This document shows, one piece after another, positions 19,713-28,741 of a DNA stretch of 64,000 bases. Numbering within the stretch: position 1 is the first letter of the stretch; each line of letters opens with the position of its first letter. The translations under genes and the position numbers were made by a program. The DNA is from Fontibacterium universale (GTDB lineage: Bacteria; Pseudomonadota; Alphaproteobacteria; Pelagibacterales; Pelagibacteraceae): NCBI GenBank assembly GCA_965236175.1, contig CBDEAT010000003.1, positions 100,294-164,293 on the forward strand. The letters are read 5' to 3'. The notes under the pieces are model-generated. The model did not search any database, was not told the origin of the DNA, and saw only the letters and a program-made list of their open reading frames with translations.

Positions 19713-20243
19713 ATGAAAACTTTTAGTGAAACTCAAAGATACGCTAAGGCGGTATATAGACTAGCTTATGAAGCTAAAAGTTTAGACGTTCTTGAAAAAG
19801 ATTTTTTGAAGCTAAAAGAAATATTAGAACAAAGCTCAGATTTAAAAAAGTTTATTAAAAATCCAACACATAAATATTCAGTTATTAATAATGTTATTGA
19901 TGCTTTAGCTAAGCATTTCTCTTTTTCAGATTTATTCTCAAGATTTTTAAAAGTACTAAATAAAAACAGAAGATTTTTCTTTTTAGAGAAAATAGTAAAT
20001 AATTTTTTTGATTTATTATTAAACGAAAGAGGAGAAGTTTTAGCAACGCTTAAGTTATCTCATGCAATCTCAGATAGTGAGAAAGCAGATATAGCAAAAA
20101 AATTAGACGATATTTTGAAGAAGAAAATCAACATTTCTTTTTCGGTAGACCCATCTTTATTAGTTGGTTCAATTCTTCAAATTGGGAGTACAATGATTGA
20201 TACTTCTGCTAAAACAAGATTAAATAATTTATTAAATAAATAA
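19713..20243 (+). CDS. atpH: F1 ATP synthase delta subunit
   Basis: AtpH is the stalk subunit that joins F1 to the peripheral stalk of F0. The 176-aa helical protein begins ETQRYAKAVYRLAYEA, the usual start of the delta family. The C-terminal part contains DPSLLVGSILQIGSTMIDTSAKTRL, the conserved beta-strand signature. It opens the atpHAGDC operon, two bases before atpA. The 91 bases upstream hold a small ACACT/AGTGT inverted repeat (19644-19658) but no convincing promoter. Confidence 0.95.
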   Translation: MKTFSETQRYAKAVYRLAYEAKSLDVLEKDFLKLKEILEQSSDLKKFIKNPTHKYSVINNVIDALAKHFSFSDLFSRFLKVLNKNRRFFFLEKIVNNFFDLLLNERGEVLATLKLSHAISDSEKADIAKKLDDILKKKINISFSVDPSLLVGSILQIGSTMIDTSAKTRLNNLLNK

Positions 20244-20245
20244 AA

Positions 20246-21781
20246 ATGAAAATTAATCCTTCCGAAATTACTAATATTTTAAAAGACCAAATTAAAAATT
20301 TTGGAACTGAAGTTGAAGTTTCAGAAGTTGGTCAAGTTTTGACAGTAGGAGATGGTATAGCCAGAGTTTATGGATTAGATAATGTGCAAGCCGGAGAGAT
20401 GGTTCAATTCTCTGAGGGCACAAAAGGTATGGCTCTAAACCTTGAAACTGAAAATGTTGGAGTGGTTATTTTCGGAGATGACTCAAAAATTAAAGAAGGT
20501 GATATAGTAAAAAGAACAGGATCAATCGTTGACGTTGCGGTTGGAAAATCTTTATTAGGCCGAGTAGTTGATGGACTTGGCAACCCAATAGATGGAAAAG
20601 GTCCAATTGATAAAAATGCAGAAAGAAAAAGAGTTGAGATTAAAGCGCCAGGTATTATTCCAAGAAAATCAGTGAATGAACCAATGCAAACAGGTTTAAA
20701 AGCTATTGATAGCTTAATTCCTGTTGGTAGAGGACAGAGGGAATTAATTATTGGTGATAGACAAACTGGAAAAACTGCAATTGCTATTGATACAATTATT
20801 AATCAAAAAGAAATTAATAAGTCTAATGATGAAAGCAAAAAACTTTATTGTATTTATGTTGCCATTGGACAAAAAAGATCAAGTGTTGCTCAAATCGTAA
20901 AAACATTAGAAGAAGCTGGAGCAATGGAATATACGATTGTTGTTGCAGCAACAGCATCTGACCCGGCGCCATTACAATTTTTAGCCCCATACACAGGATG
21001 TACAATGGGAGAATATTTTAGAGACAATGGTATGCATGCTCTTATCGTTTATGATGATTTATCTAAACAGGCTGTTGCTTATAGACAGATGTCACTACTT
21101 TTACGTAGACCTCCAGGACGAGAAGCTTTTCCAGGAGATGTATTTTATCTTCACAGTAGATTACTTGAAAGAGCTGCAAAATTAAATGACAAGCATGGCG
21201 GCGGATCTCTTACAGCGCTACCAATTATTGAAACGCAAGCTAGCGACGTTTCTGCTTATATTCCAACAAACGTTATTTCTATTACTGACGGACAAATATT
21301 CTTAGAAACAGAACTTTTTTATAAAGGAGTTAGACCTGCCGTTAACGTAGGTATTTCAGTTTCTAGGGTTGGATCTGCAGCGCAGATTAAAGCAATGAAA
21401 CAAGTTTCTGGTTCAATCAAACTTGAACTAGCCCAGTATCGTGAAATGGCTGCTTTTGCTCAGTTTGGATCTGATTTAGATCTTGCTACTCAAAAATTAT
21501 TAAATCGTGGATCAAAATTAACTGAATTATTAAAACAAGATCAGTACTCACCTTTAAAAGTAGAAGAACAAGTAGTATCAATTTTTTCAGGAGTAAGAGG
21601 TTTCTTAGATGATGTTGAGCTTAACCAGATCAAATCCTTTGAAAAGAAACTTTTATCAAAAATAAAATCTGAAGCACCTGATATTTTAAATAATATTAAG
21701 TCTTCAGGAAAAATTGATGAATCTAATGAAGAAAAGTTAAAAACATTTATTACTGACTTTAAGAGAGGTTTCCAAAAATAA
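20246..21781 (+). CDS. atpA: F1 ATP synthase alpha subunit
   Basis: This is the non-catalytic nucleotide-binding subunit of F1, 511 aa. The P-loop is GDRQTGKTAIAID, and the signature PAVNVGISVSRVGSAAQ is intact. The N-terminal start MKINPSEITNILKDQIKNF is typical of alphaproteobacterial AtpA. The stop overlaps the atpG ATG (TAATG), consistent with translational coupling. Confidence 0.98.
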   Translation: MKINPSEITNILKDQIKNFGTEVEVSEVGQVLTVGDGIARVYGLDNVQAGEMVQFSEGTKGMALNLETENVGVVIFGDDSKIKEGDIVKRTGSIVDVAVGKSLLGRVVDGLGNPIDGKGPIDKNAERKRVEIKAPGIIPRKSVNEPMQTGLKAIDSLIPVGRGQRELIIGDRQTGKTAIAIDTIINQKEINKSNDESKKLYCIYVAIGQKRSSVAQIVKTLEEAGAMEYTIVVAATASDPAPLQFLAPYTGCTMGEYFRDNGMHALIVYDDLSKQAVAYRQMSLLLRRPPGREAFPGDVFYLHSRLLERAAKLNDKHGGGSLTALPIIETQASDVSAYIPTNVISITDGQIFLETELFYKGVRPAVNVGISVSRVGSAAQIKAMKQVSGSIKLELAQYREMAAFAQFGSDLDLATQKLLNRGSKLTELLKQDQYSPLKVEEQVVSIFSGVRGFLDDVELNQIKSFEKKLLSKIKSEAPDILNNIKSSGKIDESNEEKLKTFITDFKRGFQK

Positions 21782-22665
21782 TGGCTAGTTTAAAGTTTTT
21801 AAGAAACAGAATTAGTAGCGTAAAATCTACTCAAAAAATAACGAAGGCTATGAAAATGGTTGCTGCTGCTAAGCTTAGAAAAGCTCAACAGAATGCTGAG
21901 AATGCTAGACCATATTCTGAGAAGTTAAATTCTATAATTTCAAATCTTAAAAATTCAGTAACTGATATCGACTCTGCGCCAAAATTATTAGTTGGAAATC
22001 AAAAAAACGAAACACATCTTTGTGTAGTTTTAAGTTCTGACAGAGGATTGTGTGGTGGTTTCAATACTAATATTTGCAGAAAAGCAAAAGTATTTTTTGA
22101 GAAAATATTAAGTGAGAAAAAAAATCTAAAAATTATAGTTGTTGGAAGCAAAGCTAACGATCAGTTAAAGAGAAAGTATAACCAGTACATTATTGATAGA
22201 ATAAGTTTAAAAGATGAAAAAGTTGTTTCTTTTGGAAAAGCTCAGGAAATTACTGATAAAATTTTAAATTTATTTACTAGAAATGAATTTGATATTTGTA
22301 CTTTGTTTTATAATCAATTTAAGAGTGTTATTTCTCAGATTCCTCAAGCTCAGCAGTTAGTTCCAGTGTCAATTGAACAAAAATCAAATCAGCAATCTTT
22401 AGTAAACAATAGCGAGTATGAATATGAGCCAGAAGAAAATGATATTTTAGAAAACCTTTTACCAAAAAATATTGCGACGCAGATTTATGCAGCTTTTTTA
22501 GAAAATCAGGCTAGCGAGCAAGGATCAAGAATGACGGCCATGGATAATGCAACTAGAAACGCAGGGGATTTAATTGCAAAACTTACAATTAATTACAACA
22601 GAACCAGACAAGCGGTAATTACTAAAGAATTAATAGAAATTATCTCTGGAGCTGAATCTTTATAG
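21781..22665 (+). CDS. atpG: F1 ATP synthase gamma subunit
   Basis: AtpG is the rotating central shaft of F1, 294 aa. The N-terminal coiled coil is KFLRNRISSVKSTQKITKAM, followed by MVAAAKLRKAQQ. The C-terminal helix contains the family signature region MTAMDNATRNAGDLI and ends RQAVITKELIEIISGAESL. Upstream it overlaps atpA by one base; downstream there are seven bases to atpD that include a purine-rich ribosome-binding site overlapping its own stop codon. Confidence 0.97.
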   Translation: MASLKFLRNRISSVKSTQKITKAMKMVAAAKLRKAQQNAENARPYSEKLNSIISNLKNSVTDIDSAPKLLVGNQKNETHLCVVLSSDRGLCGGFNTNICRKAKVFFEKILSEKKNLKIIVVGSKANDQLKRKYNQYIIDRISLKDEKVVSFGKAQEITDKILNLFTRNEFDICTLFYNQFKSVISQIPQAQQLVPVSIEQKSNQQSLVNNSEYEYEPEENDILENLLPKNIATQIYAAFLENQASEQGSRMTAMDNATRNAGDLIAKLTINYNRTRQAVITKELIEIISGAESL

Positions 22666-22672
22666 GAGAATT

Positions 22673-24097
22673 ATGGAAAATAAATTTGGAAAAATAGTTC
22701 AGGTTATTGGTGCGGTCGTTGACGTAAAATTTGATAAGGACCTACCCGAGATTTTAACAGCGCTTGAGTGTGATAATAATGGATTAAGAGTAGTTTTAGA
22801 AGTTGCGCAGCATCTTGGAGAAAATACAGTTAGAACTATCGCGATGGACACAACAGAAGGATTAAAAAGAGGCGATAAAGTAATAAATACTGGAACACCT
22901 ATTACTGTTCCCGTTGGCCCAGAAACGTTAGGTAGAATTATTAATGTTATAGGAGAGCCAATCGACCAAAAAGGACCTTTGACAACAAAAGAAAAATGGC
23001 CAATTCACAGATCAGCACCAGCTTATGTTGAACAATCAACAGAAACAGAAGTTTTGGTTACTGGAATTAAAGTTGTTGATTTGCTTGCACCATATTCTCG
23101 AGGTGGAAAGATCGGATTATTTGGTGGAGCCGGAGTTGGAAAAACAGTTTTAATTATGGAATTAATTAATAACGTTGCAAAAGCACATGGTGGTTATTCA
23201 GTGTTTGCAGGAGTTGGAGAAAGAACAAGAGAAGGAAATGATTTGTACCATGAGATGATAGAGTCGGGCGTTATTAAAACTGATGGCCCAGGATCTAAAG
23301 CTGCTTTAGTTTACGGACAAATGAATGAACCGCCAGGAGCAAGAGCGCGAGTTGCATTATCAGGATTAACACTTGCTGAATATTTTAGAGATAAAGAAGG
23401 TCAAGACGTTCTTTTCTTCGTTGATAATATATTTAGATTTACGCAAGCTGGATCAGAAGTGTCAGCTCTACTTGGTCGAATTCCTTCAGCGGTTGGATAT
23501 CAGCCAACATTAGCAACGGACATGGGTAACTTACAAGAAAGAATTACAACAACTAGCAAAGGATCTATTACTTCTGTGCAAGCGATTTACGTTCCTGCGG
23601 ACGATTTAACAGACCCTGCACCTGCAACTTCTTTTGCTCACTTAGATGCAACAACAGTTTTATCAAGACAGATTGCTGAACTTGGAATTTATCCTGCGGT
23701 CGATCCTTTAGATTCAACATCAAGAATTCTTGATCCAAGAATTGTTGGCGAGGAACATTATAGAGTTGCTAGGGAAGTTCAAAAAATTCTACAAAACTAT
23801 AAATCTTTACAAGATATTATAGCAATTTTAGGTATGGATGAATTATCAGAGGAAGATAAATTAGTTGTATCAAGAGCAAGAAAGATACAAAGATTTTTAT
23901 CACAACCTTTCTTTGTTGCTGAAGTGTTTACAGGTTCACCAGGAAAATTAGTTGATCTACAATCAACAATTAAAGGCTTCGATGCAATTTGCAAAGGTCA
24001 GTACGATCATTTGCCAGAATCTGCTTTTTATATGGTTGGAACAATAGAAGAGGCAGTTGCAAAAGCTGAAAAAATGGCAAAAGAAGCTGCAGCTTAA
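22673..24097 (+). CDS. atpD: F1 ATP synthase beta subunit
   Basis: This is the catalytic subunit of F1, 474 aa. The P-loop is GGAGVGKTVLIMELI, the catalytic glutamate region is GVGERTREGNDLYHEM, and the ATPase alpha/beta signature is PAVDPLDSTS. A clear Shine-Dalgarno sequence (AGGAG, starting inside the atpG stop codon) lies just before the ATG, stronger than for most genes in the window, which fits the need for three copies per F1. Confidence 0.98.
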   Translation: MENKFGKIVQVIGAVVDVKFDKDLPEILTALECDNNGLRVVLEVAQHLGENTVRTIAMDTTEGLKRGDKVINTGTPITVPVGPETLGRIINVIGEPIDQKGPLTTKEKWPIHRSAPAYVEQSTETEVLVTGIKVVDLLAPYSRGGKIGLFGGAGVGKTVLIMELINNVAKAHGGYSVFAGVGERTREGNDLYHEMIESGVIKTDGPGSKAALVYGQMNEPPGARARVALSGLTLAEYFRDKEGQDVLFFVDNIFRFTQAGSEVSALLGRIPSAVGYQPTLATDMGNLQERITTTSKGSITSVQAIYVPADDLTDPAPATSFAHLDATTVLSRQIAELGIYPAVDPLDSTSRILDPRIVGEEHYRVAREVQKILQNYKSLQDIIAILGMDELSEEDKLVVSRARKIQRFLSQPFFVAEVFTGSPGKLVDLQSTIKGFDAICKGQYDHLPESAFYMVGTIEEAVAKAEKMAKEAAA

Positions 24098-24102
24098 TTT
24101 AA

Positions 24103-24495
24103 ATGGCAGATAATATTCATTTAGAAATCGTAACTCCAAAGCAAGTAGCTTATTCAAAAGCAGTTGATAGTGTTGTTATCTCAGGAATAGAGGGCGATAT
24201 GGAAATATTTAAAGATCATATTTCCATAATTACTTTTCTTAAGGCAGGAAAGATTATTGCAAAAGCAGGAAGCAATGCAGATACATTTTTTTCAACTGGT
24301 GGAACAGTAGAGTTTTCTAATAATAAATTGAGTATTTTATTAGATAATTTTTTTAATAGTTCAGAGTTTCAAAGTGAAGAATTAAATAAATTAAAGCAGA
24401 ACGCAGAGAAAAAGTTAAGCAATAAAGAAATCTCTGACGAAGAGATCTATCTTAACAATCAAATTATTGATCAGATTAATAATTTAAAATCTTAA
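24103..24495 (+). CDS. atpC: F1 ATP synthase epsilon subunit
   Basis: AtpC is the regulatory subunit at the base of the rotor, 130 aa. The beta-sandwich domain shows LEIVTPKQVAYSKAVDSVVI and GIEGDMEIFKDHISIITFL, and the helical C-terminal tail is Lys- and Asn-rich. It closes the F1 operon; the F0 genes are not adjacent, as is usual in alphaproteobacteria. Its TAA shares the four bases TTAA with the stop of rppH on the other strand, so no terminator fits between them. Confidence 0.93.
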   Translation: MADNIHLEIVTPKQVAYSKAVDSVVISGIEGDMEIFKDHISIITFLKAGKIIAKAGSNADTFFSTGGTVEFSNNKLSILLDNFFNSSEFQSEELNKLKQNAEKKLSNKEISDEEIYLNNQIIDQINNLKS

Positions 24496-24959
24496 AGATA
24501 CTTTTTAAATTCCTCTAAAACTTCTTGATAAAGTTTTTTTTTAAAAGGAACTATTAATTTAGGCAGCTCCAAAGGCTCAGCCCAACGCCAATCATAAAAT
24601 TCTGCTTTTTTTTGTTTGATATTAATTTCATCATGTTCTCCTAGAAATTTTGCAAGAAACCAAGTTTGTTTTTGCCCTTTATATTTTCCATCCCAAATTT
24701 TTCCAAGAAGCTCATTAGGTAGATCATAAATAAATTCTTTTTCTGATTTTTTTATAATTTCAATTGATGTAATTCCTGTTTCTTCTTTAAGTTCTCTTTT
24801 AGCAGCGTTCTCAACATTTTCCTCGTGGTCAACCCCACCCTGAGGCATTTGCCATGCTTTAGTACTATCAATTCTTTTTCCAATAAAAACTTTAGTTTCT
24901 TGATTAAGAAGCATTATCCCAACACCTTTTCTGTAAGGAAGATTACTCAAATCTTTCAT
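24492..24959 (-). CDS. rppH: RNA pyrophosphohydrolase
   Basis: RppH is a Nudix hydrolase that removes pyrophosphate from the 5' end of mRNA and so triggers decay. The Nudix box runs from GGVDHEE through the core RELKEETGI. The start LPYRKGVGIMLLNQETKVFIGKR and the C-terminal FKKKLYQEVLEEFKKYL match the family. At 155 aa it is normal. It overlaps ctpA by four bases as the last gene of a long minus-strand series, in the order usual for alphaproteobacteria. Confidence 0.93.
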   Translation of the reverse strand: MKDLSNLPYRKGVGIMLLNQETKVFIGKRIDSTKAWQMPQGGVDHEENVENAAKRELKEETGITSIEIIKKSEKEFIYDLPNELLGKIWDGKYKGQKQTWFLAKFLGEHDEINIKQKKAEFYDWRWAEPLELPKLIVPFKKKLYQEVLEEFKKYL

Positions 24960-26101
24960 GACGCTTTTAAAAGCTTAAGGGCGTAAATTAGTTGATTATC
25001 GTTTACCGGATCGTTTATTTTAAAATTATCTTTCTGTTGTTCTACTTTGATGTCTGGCTGCACGCCAATTTCTTCAATTGTTTCTCCGCTTGGTAAATAA
25101 TATTTAGCTGTTGTTAATCTTAATCCTCCACCATTAGATAAAGGCATAATTGACTGAACAGAGCCTTTACCAAAAGATTTTTCACCAACAACAATTGCTC
25201 GTTTGTGATCTTTTAAAGCTCCAGCTACTATTTCGGATGCAGAAGCTGAGCCCCTGTTAATAAGCACAATGAGTGGCTTTCCATTAATTTCATCACCTTT
25301 TTTAGAATTATAAACTTTTATATCTTTAGGATCTCTTCCTTTCGTAGATACAATTTCTCCACTATCCAAAAATGCATCTGATATTTTAATTGCTTGAGAA
25401 AGAAGACCGCCAGGATTGTTTCTTAAATCTAAAATATAACCAGTTATGTTTGGTTTGCTTTTGCTTATTTCTCTAATCTTATCTATCAACTCATCGCCAC
25501 TTTTTTCATTAAAAGATCTCAATCTTAAATAACCAATATTTTCTTTAACTTCAGAAACAACAGATTTAGTTTTAATTGTTTCTCTAACTATCTTTACAAT
25601 TATTGGATCATCAACATCTATTCTTCTAATAGTTAAAGTGATTGGAGTACCACTTTTGCCTCGCATAGTATTAACGGCCTCATCTAAAGTTAAGCCTTTA
25701 ACCTGTTTGTTATCTAACTTGATAATATAATCTCCTGATTTTATTCCAGCCTTATCAGCAGGCGTATCGTCAATTGGAGATATTACTTTTACAAGACCAG
25801 CCTCCATTGTCACTTCAATACCAAGACCACCAAATTCACCTTTAGTTTCAGTATTCATGTTCTTAAATGTTTTAGGACTCATGTAAGAAGAATAAGGATC
25901 TAATGATTGAAGCATTCCATTAATTGCTCCATCAATTACTTCGCCTTCATTAATTTGTTTAAAATATTCTTTATTTATTGTTTCAAGAATATCCCCAAAC
26001 AAATCTAATTTTTCATAAAGAACATCTTTTTTTTGTGAAAAAGCATTTTGTGAAAATAGATTTAAAAATAAAAATGTAAGTAATAAGTAAATTTTTTTCA
26101 T
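24956..26101 (-). CDS. ctpA: C-terminal processing periplasmic protease (S41)
   Basis: CtpA is a PDZ-containing serine protease exported to the periplasm. From the ATG at 26101 the protein (381 aa) starts with a signal peptide MKKIYLLLTFLFLNLFSQNA. A PDZ domain (GGLGIEVTMEAGLVKVISPI, DYIIKLDNKQVKGLTLDEAV) follows. The catalytic Ser-Lys pair is in GSASASEIVAGAL and GEKSFGKGSVQ. A longer frame open to 26146 would put 15 residues before the signal peptide inside rlmH, so I prefer 26101. Alphaproteobacteria often have an EnvC-like gene between rlmH and ctpA; here the gap is two bases. Confidence 0.94.
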   Translation of the reverse strand: MKKIYLLLTFLFLNLFSQNAFSQKKDVLYEKLDLFGDILETINKEYFKQINEGEVIDGAINGMLQSLDPYSSYMSPKTFKNMNTETKGEFGGLGIEVTMEAGLVKVISPIDDTPADKAGIKSGDYIIKLDNKQVKGLTLDEAVNTMRGKSGTPITLTIRRIDVDDPIIVKIVRETIKTKSVVSEVKENIGYLRLRSFNEKSGDELIDKIREISKSKPNITGYILDLRNNPGGLLSQAIKISDAFLDSGEIVSTKGRDPKDIKVYNSKKGDEINGKPLIVLINRGSASASEIVAGALKDHKRAIVVGEKSFGKGSVQSIMPLSNGGGLRLTTAKYYLPSGETIEEIGVQPDIKVEQQKDNFKINDPVNDNQLIYALKLLKAS

Positions 26102-26103
26102 TA

Positions 26104-26547
26104 TTATTGTCTGTGATAGGGATGGTTTACCATAATTGTAGCACACCTGTAAATTTGTTCTGTCAGTATTACTCTAGTTAAAGAGTGGGTAAAAGTAAGT
26201 TTGCTGAGACATATTTCTTCAAAACTTTCTTTGTTTAGGTTTTTTTTAAACCCTTCAGGTTCTCCAATAATAAACAGTGTTTCCTTAATAGATGAACTGA
26301 TTAGTTTCTTTAATTTTTTGCAAAAGTTTTCAGTGTTAAAATCCTGTCCATTTTCACTAAGAAATATAATTTTTTTTTCTTTTTTATTTTTGATTATATT
26401 TTCAAGTTCTTTTTTTGAAATATGTTCAATTGCAAAATTAGTGATACCGCTATTTTTTAGACTTTTGAGTCTGCCCTCATATCTTTTGCACAACTCATTT
26501 TCCTCATCTTTGTTTAGTCTTCCTAAACAAAGGATTTTAATTTTCAT
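26104..26547 (-). CDS. rlmH: 23S rRNA pseudouridine-1915 N3-methyltransferase
   Basis: RlmH is a small SPOUT methyltransferase acting on the assembled 70S ribosome. From the ATG at 26547 the protein is 147 aa and starts MKIKILCLGRLNKDEENELC. The SAM-binding knot shows FIIGEPEGFKKNL and the C-terminal active-site end RVILTEQIYRCATIMVNHPYHR. The start overlaps the rsfS stop codon (TAATG). An upstream in-frame extension to 26586 lies inside rsfS and is not supported. Confidence 0.94.
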   Translation of the reverse strand: MKIKILCLGRLNKDEENELCKRYEGRLKSLKNSGITNFAIEHISKKELENIIKNKKEKKIIFLSENGQDFNTENFCKKLKKLISSSIKETLFIIGEPEGFKKNLNKESFEEICLSKLTFTHSLTRVILTEQIYRCATIMVNHPYHRQ

Positions 26548-26903
26548 TAAACAAAGATTTTTTGATTTGGAATAATATCTGCCCACATCTTTTCCAACTC
26601 ATAATTTTTTCTTTGTTCATGGTGAAAAATGTGAATTATAACATCGATTGCATCAATTAGTTTCCAGTTATCACTATCTCTACCTTCAACTTTACAACCT
26701 TTAATTCCCATTTTTTTTAATTCTTCAATTGTATTTTCAGAAACGGACTGAATGTGCCTAGAAGATGTTCCGCTAGCGACAATCATATAGTCAGCGATAG
26801 AACTCTTGTTTGCAAGATCAATAGTTACGATGTCTTTTGCTTTATTATCATCAAGAATTTTAATTAACTCTTTTAGAAGGACTTCTTTTTTTTTAATTTG
26901 CAT
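26547..26903 (-). CDS. rsfS: ribosomal silencing factor
   Basis: RsfS binds ribosomal protein L14 and blocks joining of subunits when nutrients are short. The 118-aa protein shows the family's KAKDIVTIDLANKSSIADYM, VASGTSSRHIQSVSEN and DSDNWKLIDAIDVIIHIFHH. It overlaps nadD by 11 bases upstream and rlmH by one base downstream, in the widely conserved nadD-rsfS-rlmH order. Confidence 0.95.
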   Translation of the reverse strand: MQIKKKEVLLKELIKILDDNKAKDIVTIDLANKSSIADYMIVASGTSSRHIQSVSENTIEELKKMGIKGCKVEGRDSDNWKLIDAIDVIIHIFHHEQRKNYELEKMWADIIPNQKIFV

Positions 26904-27456
26904 TAATAGTTTTTTTTATCTTTGATGATGAAACATTCATACCTTTTGTGCTTAAAAAATACCATCTATGTTGTTTGTCTTTTGAAACTAAATTTAAAGA
27001 TTTATATTTTTCGAGCTTTTTTGCGGCTATAGAATTTAATGATTTTATTGAGAATTCAGGTCTATTCATCACAATAATGGATAATTTATTTAAGATTTCA
27101 TTATATTTTTTCCACTGATTAAATTTAACAAAAGTATCGGCACCCATAATGAAGTAATATTTATGTTCTGCAGATTTATTAATTATATGACCTATATTAT
27201 CAAATAAGAAATTTGATCCAGTTTTGTCTTCAGTATATTGAACTTTAATTATATTTTTATTTTTTTTTACAAATTCATTGCATAATTTTATTCTATTAGA
27301 AACATCGGTTGCTGAGTTGTTTTTTTTTAAAGGATTTTTTTTTGTAACAAGCCATATAACTTTATTTAATTGGAATCTTTTAATTGCTTCCAATGAAATA
27401 CTTAAATGTCCAATATGAGGTGGGTCAAAGGTTCCACCAAGAATACCGATTTTCAT
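26893..27456 (-). CDS. nadD: nicotinate-nucleotide adenylyltransferase
   Basis: NadD adenylylates nicotinate mononucleotide in NAD synthesis. The nucleotidyltransferase motif is GILGGTFDPPHIGHLSISLE and the later signature region is MGADTFVKFNQWKKY. The C-terminal ISSTxxR-type motif appears as VSSSKIKKTI, where a Lys replaces the usual Arg. At 187 aa it is on the short side of normal. It lies 18 bases after proA. Confidence 0.93.
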   Translation of the reverse strand: MKIGILGGTFDPPHIGHLSISLEAIKRFQLNKVIWLVTKKNPLKKNNSATDVSNRIKLCNEFVKKNKNIIKVQYTEDKTGSNFLFDNIGHIINKSAEHKYYFIMGADTFVKFNQWKKYNEILNKLSIIVMNRPEFSIKSLNSIAAKKLEKYKSLNLVSKDKQHRWYFLSTKGMNVSSSKIKKTINAN

Positions 27457-27474
27457 TATAATTTAATAAAAAGA

Positions 27475-28737
27475 TTAAGGTCTAATTTGTCCATTACCTT
27501 TTACTAGATATTTATAAGTTACTAGTTGTTCAAGTCCAACTGGTCCTCGAGGATGTAATTTGTTTGTAGATATTCCAACTTCTGCTCCAAAACCAAACTC
27601 ATTTCCATCCGCAAATTGAGTAGAGGCATTGTGTAAAACTATAGCGCTATCAACTTTAGATAAAAATAATGAAGCATTCTTTTTATTATTAGTAACAATA
27701 CTGTCAGTGTGATGAGTTCCATATTTATTAATATGAGCAATCGCCTCATCTACTCCATTTACAATTTTCACTGAGATTGAAGAGTCCAGATACTCTGTTT
27801 TCCAATCTTGTTCTGTTGCTAAAGAAATATTCGAATTTGTATAATTTTTTTTGGTAATTTTATCACCAATAATTTTACATCCGCTAATGCTTAATAATTG
27901 TAAAATTGGTTTCAAGTGAGTTTTTACACAAGCCTTATCAATCAATAAAGTTTCTGCAGCCCCGCACACACTAGTATTTCTCATTTTAGCATTGAGTGTA
28001 ATTTTTTTTGCCATATTTAAATCTGCGTACTTATCAATATAGACATGACACAATCCCTCTAGATGACCAATGGTTGGAACATTGGACATTGTTTGAACTT
28101 TCTTAACTAAGTTTTTTCCTCCTCTTGGAATAATAACGTTAATAAATCTTTCCATTTTCGAAAGCATATAATCAACTAATTTTCTATTTGTGTTATTAAT
28201 TAATTGAATACAATTTTCGTTAATATTGTTTTTTCTTAAGGATTTTCTAAAATATTCAGAAATAACTTTATTTGTCTGAATAGCTTCGCTTCCACCTCTC
28301 AAAATAACTGCATTCCCAGATTTAAAACATAGAGCCGCAACATCTGACGTAACGTTTGGCCTAGATTCATATATCACTCCAATAACACCAATAGGAACTG
28401 TGTATTTATTAATTACCATTCCATTAGGCCTTTTCCATTTTGATATTATTTTTTGTGTTGGATCTTTGAGTTTAATAACGTCCTGAACAGACTTAATGAT
28501 ATAATTGATCTTATTGTCATTTAGAATTAGTCGATCAATTAAATTTTTGGCAAGACCTTTTCTGTTTGCTTTTGAAACATCAATCTTATTTGCTTTTAAA
28601 ATCTTTTTTTTGTTTGATTTTATATTTTTATAAAAATCTGTAAGAACTTTATTTTTTTTCTTCTCGTTTAATTGCGATAAATCTTTTGATGCGTTTAAAG
28701 CATTAAAACCTATTTTATCTAAATAACTATTGCTCAT
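27475..28737 (-). CDS. proA: gamma-glutamyl phosphate reductase
   Basis: ProA reduces glutamyl-5-phosphate to the semialdehyde in proline synthesis. The ALDH-like protein is 420 aa, with GVIGVIYESRPNVTSDVAAL, LKSGNAVILRGGSEA (here CFKSGNAVILRGGSEA) and the catalytic cysteine in MRNTSVCGAAETLLID. The C-terminus AEVGISTNKLHPRGPVGLEQ is family-typical. It is four bases downstream of proB, its pathway partner. Confidence 0.96.
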   Translation of the reverse strand: MSNSYLDKIGFNALNASKDLSQLNEKKKNKVLTDFYKNIKSNKKKILKANKIDVSKANRKGLAKNLIDRLILNDNKINYIIKSVQDVIKLKDPTQKIISKWKRPNGMVINKYTVPIGVIGVIYESRPNVTSDVAALCFKSGNAVILRGGSEAIQTNKVISEYFRKSLRKNNINENCIQLINNTNRKLVDYMLSKMERFINVIIPRGGKNLVKKVQTMSNVPTIGHLEGLCHVYIDKYADLNMAKKITLNAKMRNTSVCGAAETLLIDKACVKTHLKPILQLLSISGCKIIGDKITKKNYTNSNISLATEQDWKTEYLDSSISVKIVNGVDEAIAHINKYGTHHTDSIVTNNKKNASLFLSKVDSAIVLHNASTQFADGNEFGFGAEVGISTNKLHPRGPVGLEQLVTYKYLVKGNGQIRP

Positions 28738-28741
28738 AAAT

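Noticed and set aside
26201..26575. Plus-strand 124-aa hydrophobic frame opposite rlmH
   Set aside because: It is antisense to rlmH; its Ser/Phe-rich make-up is what an AT-rich Lys/Glu gene gives on the opposite strand.
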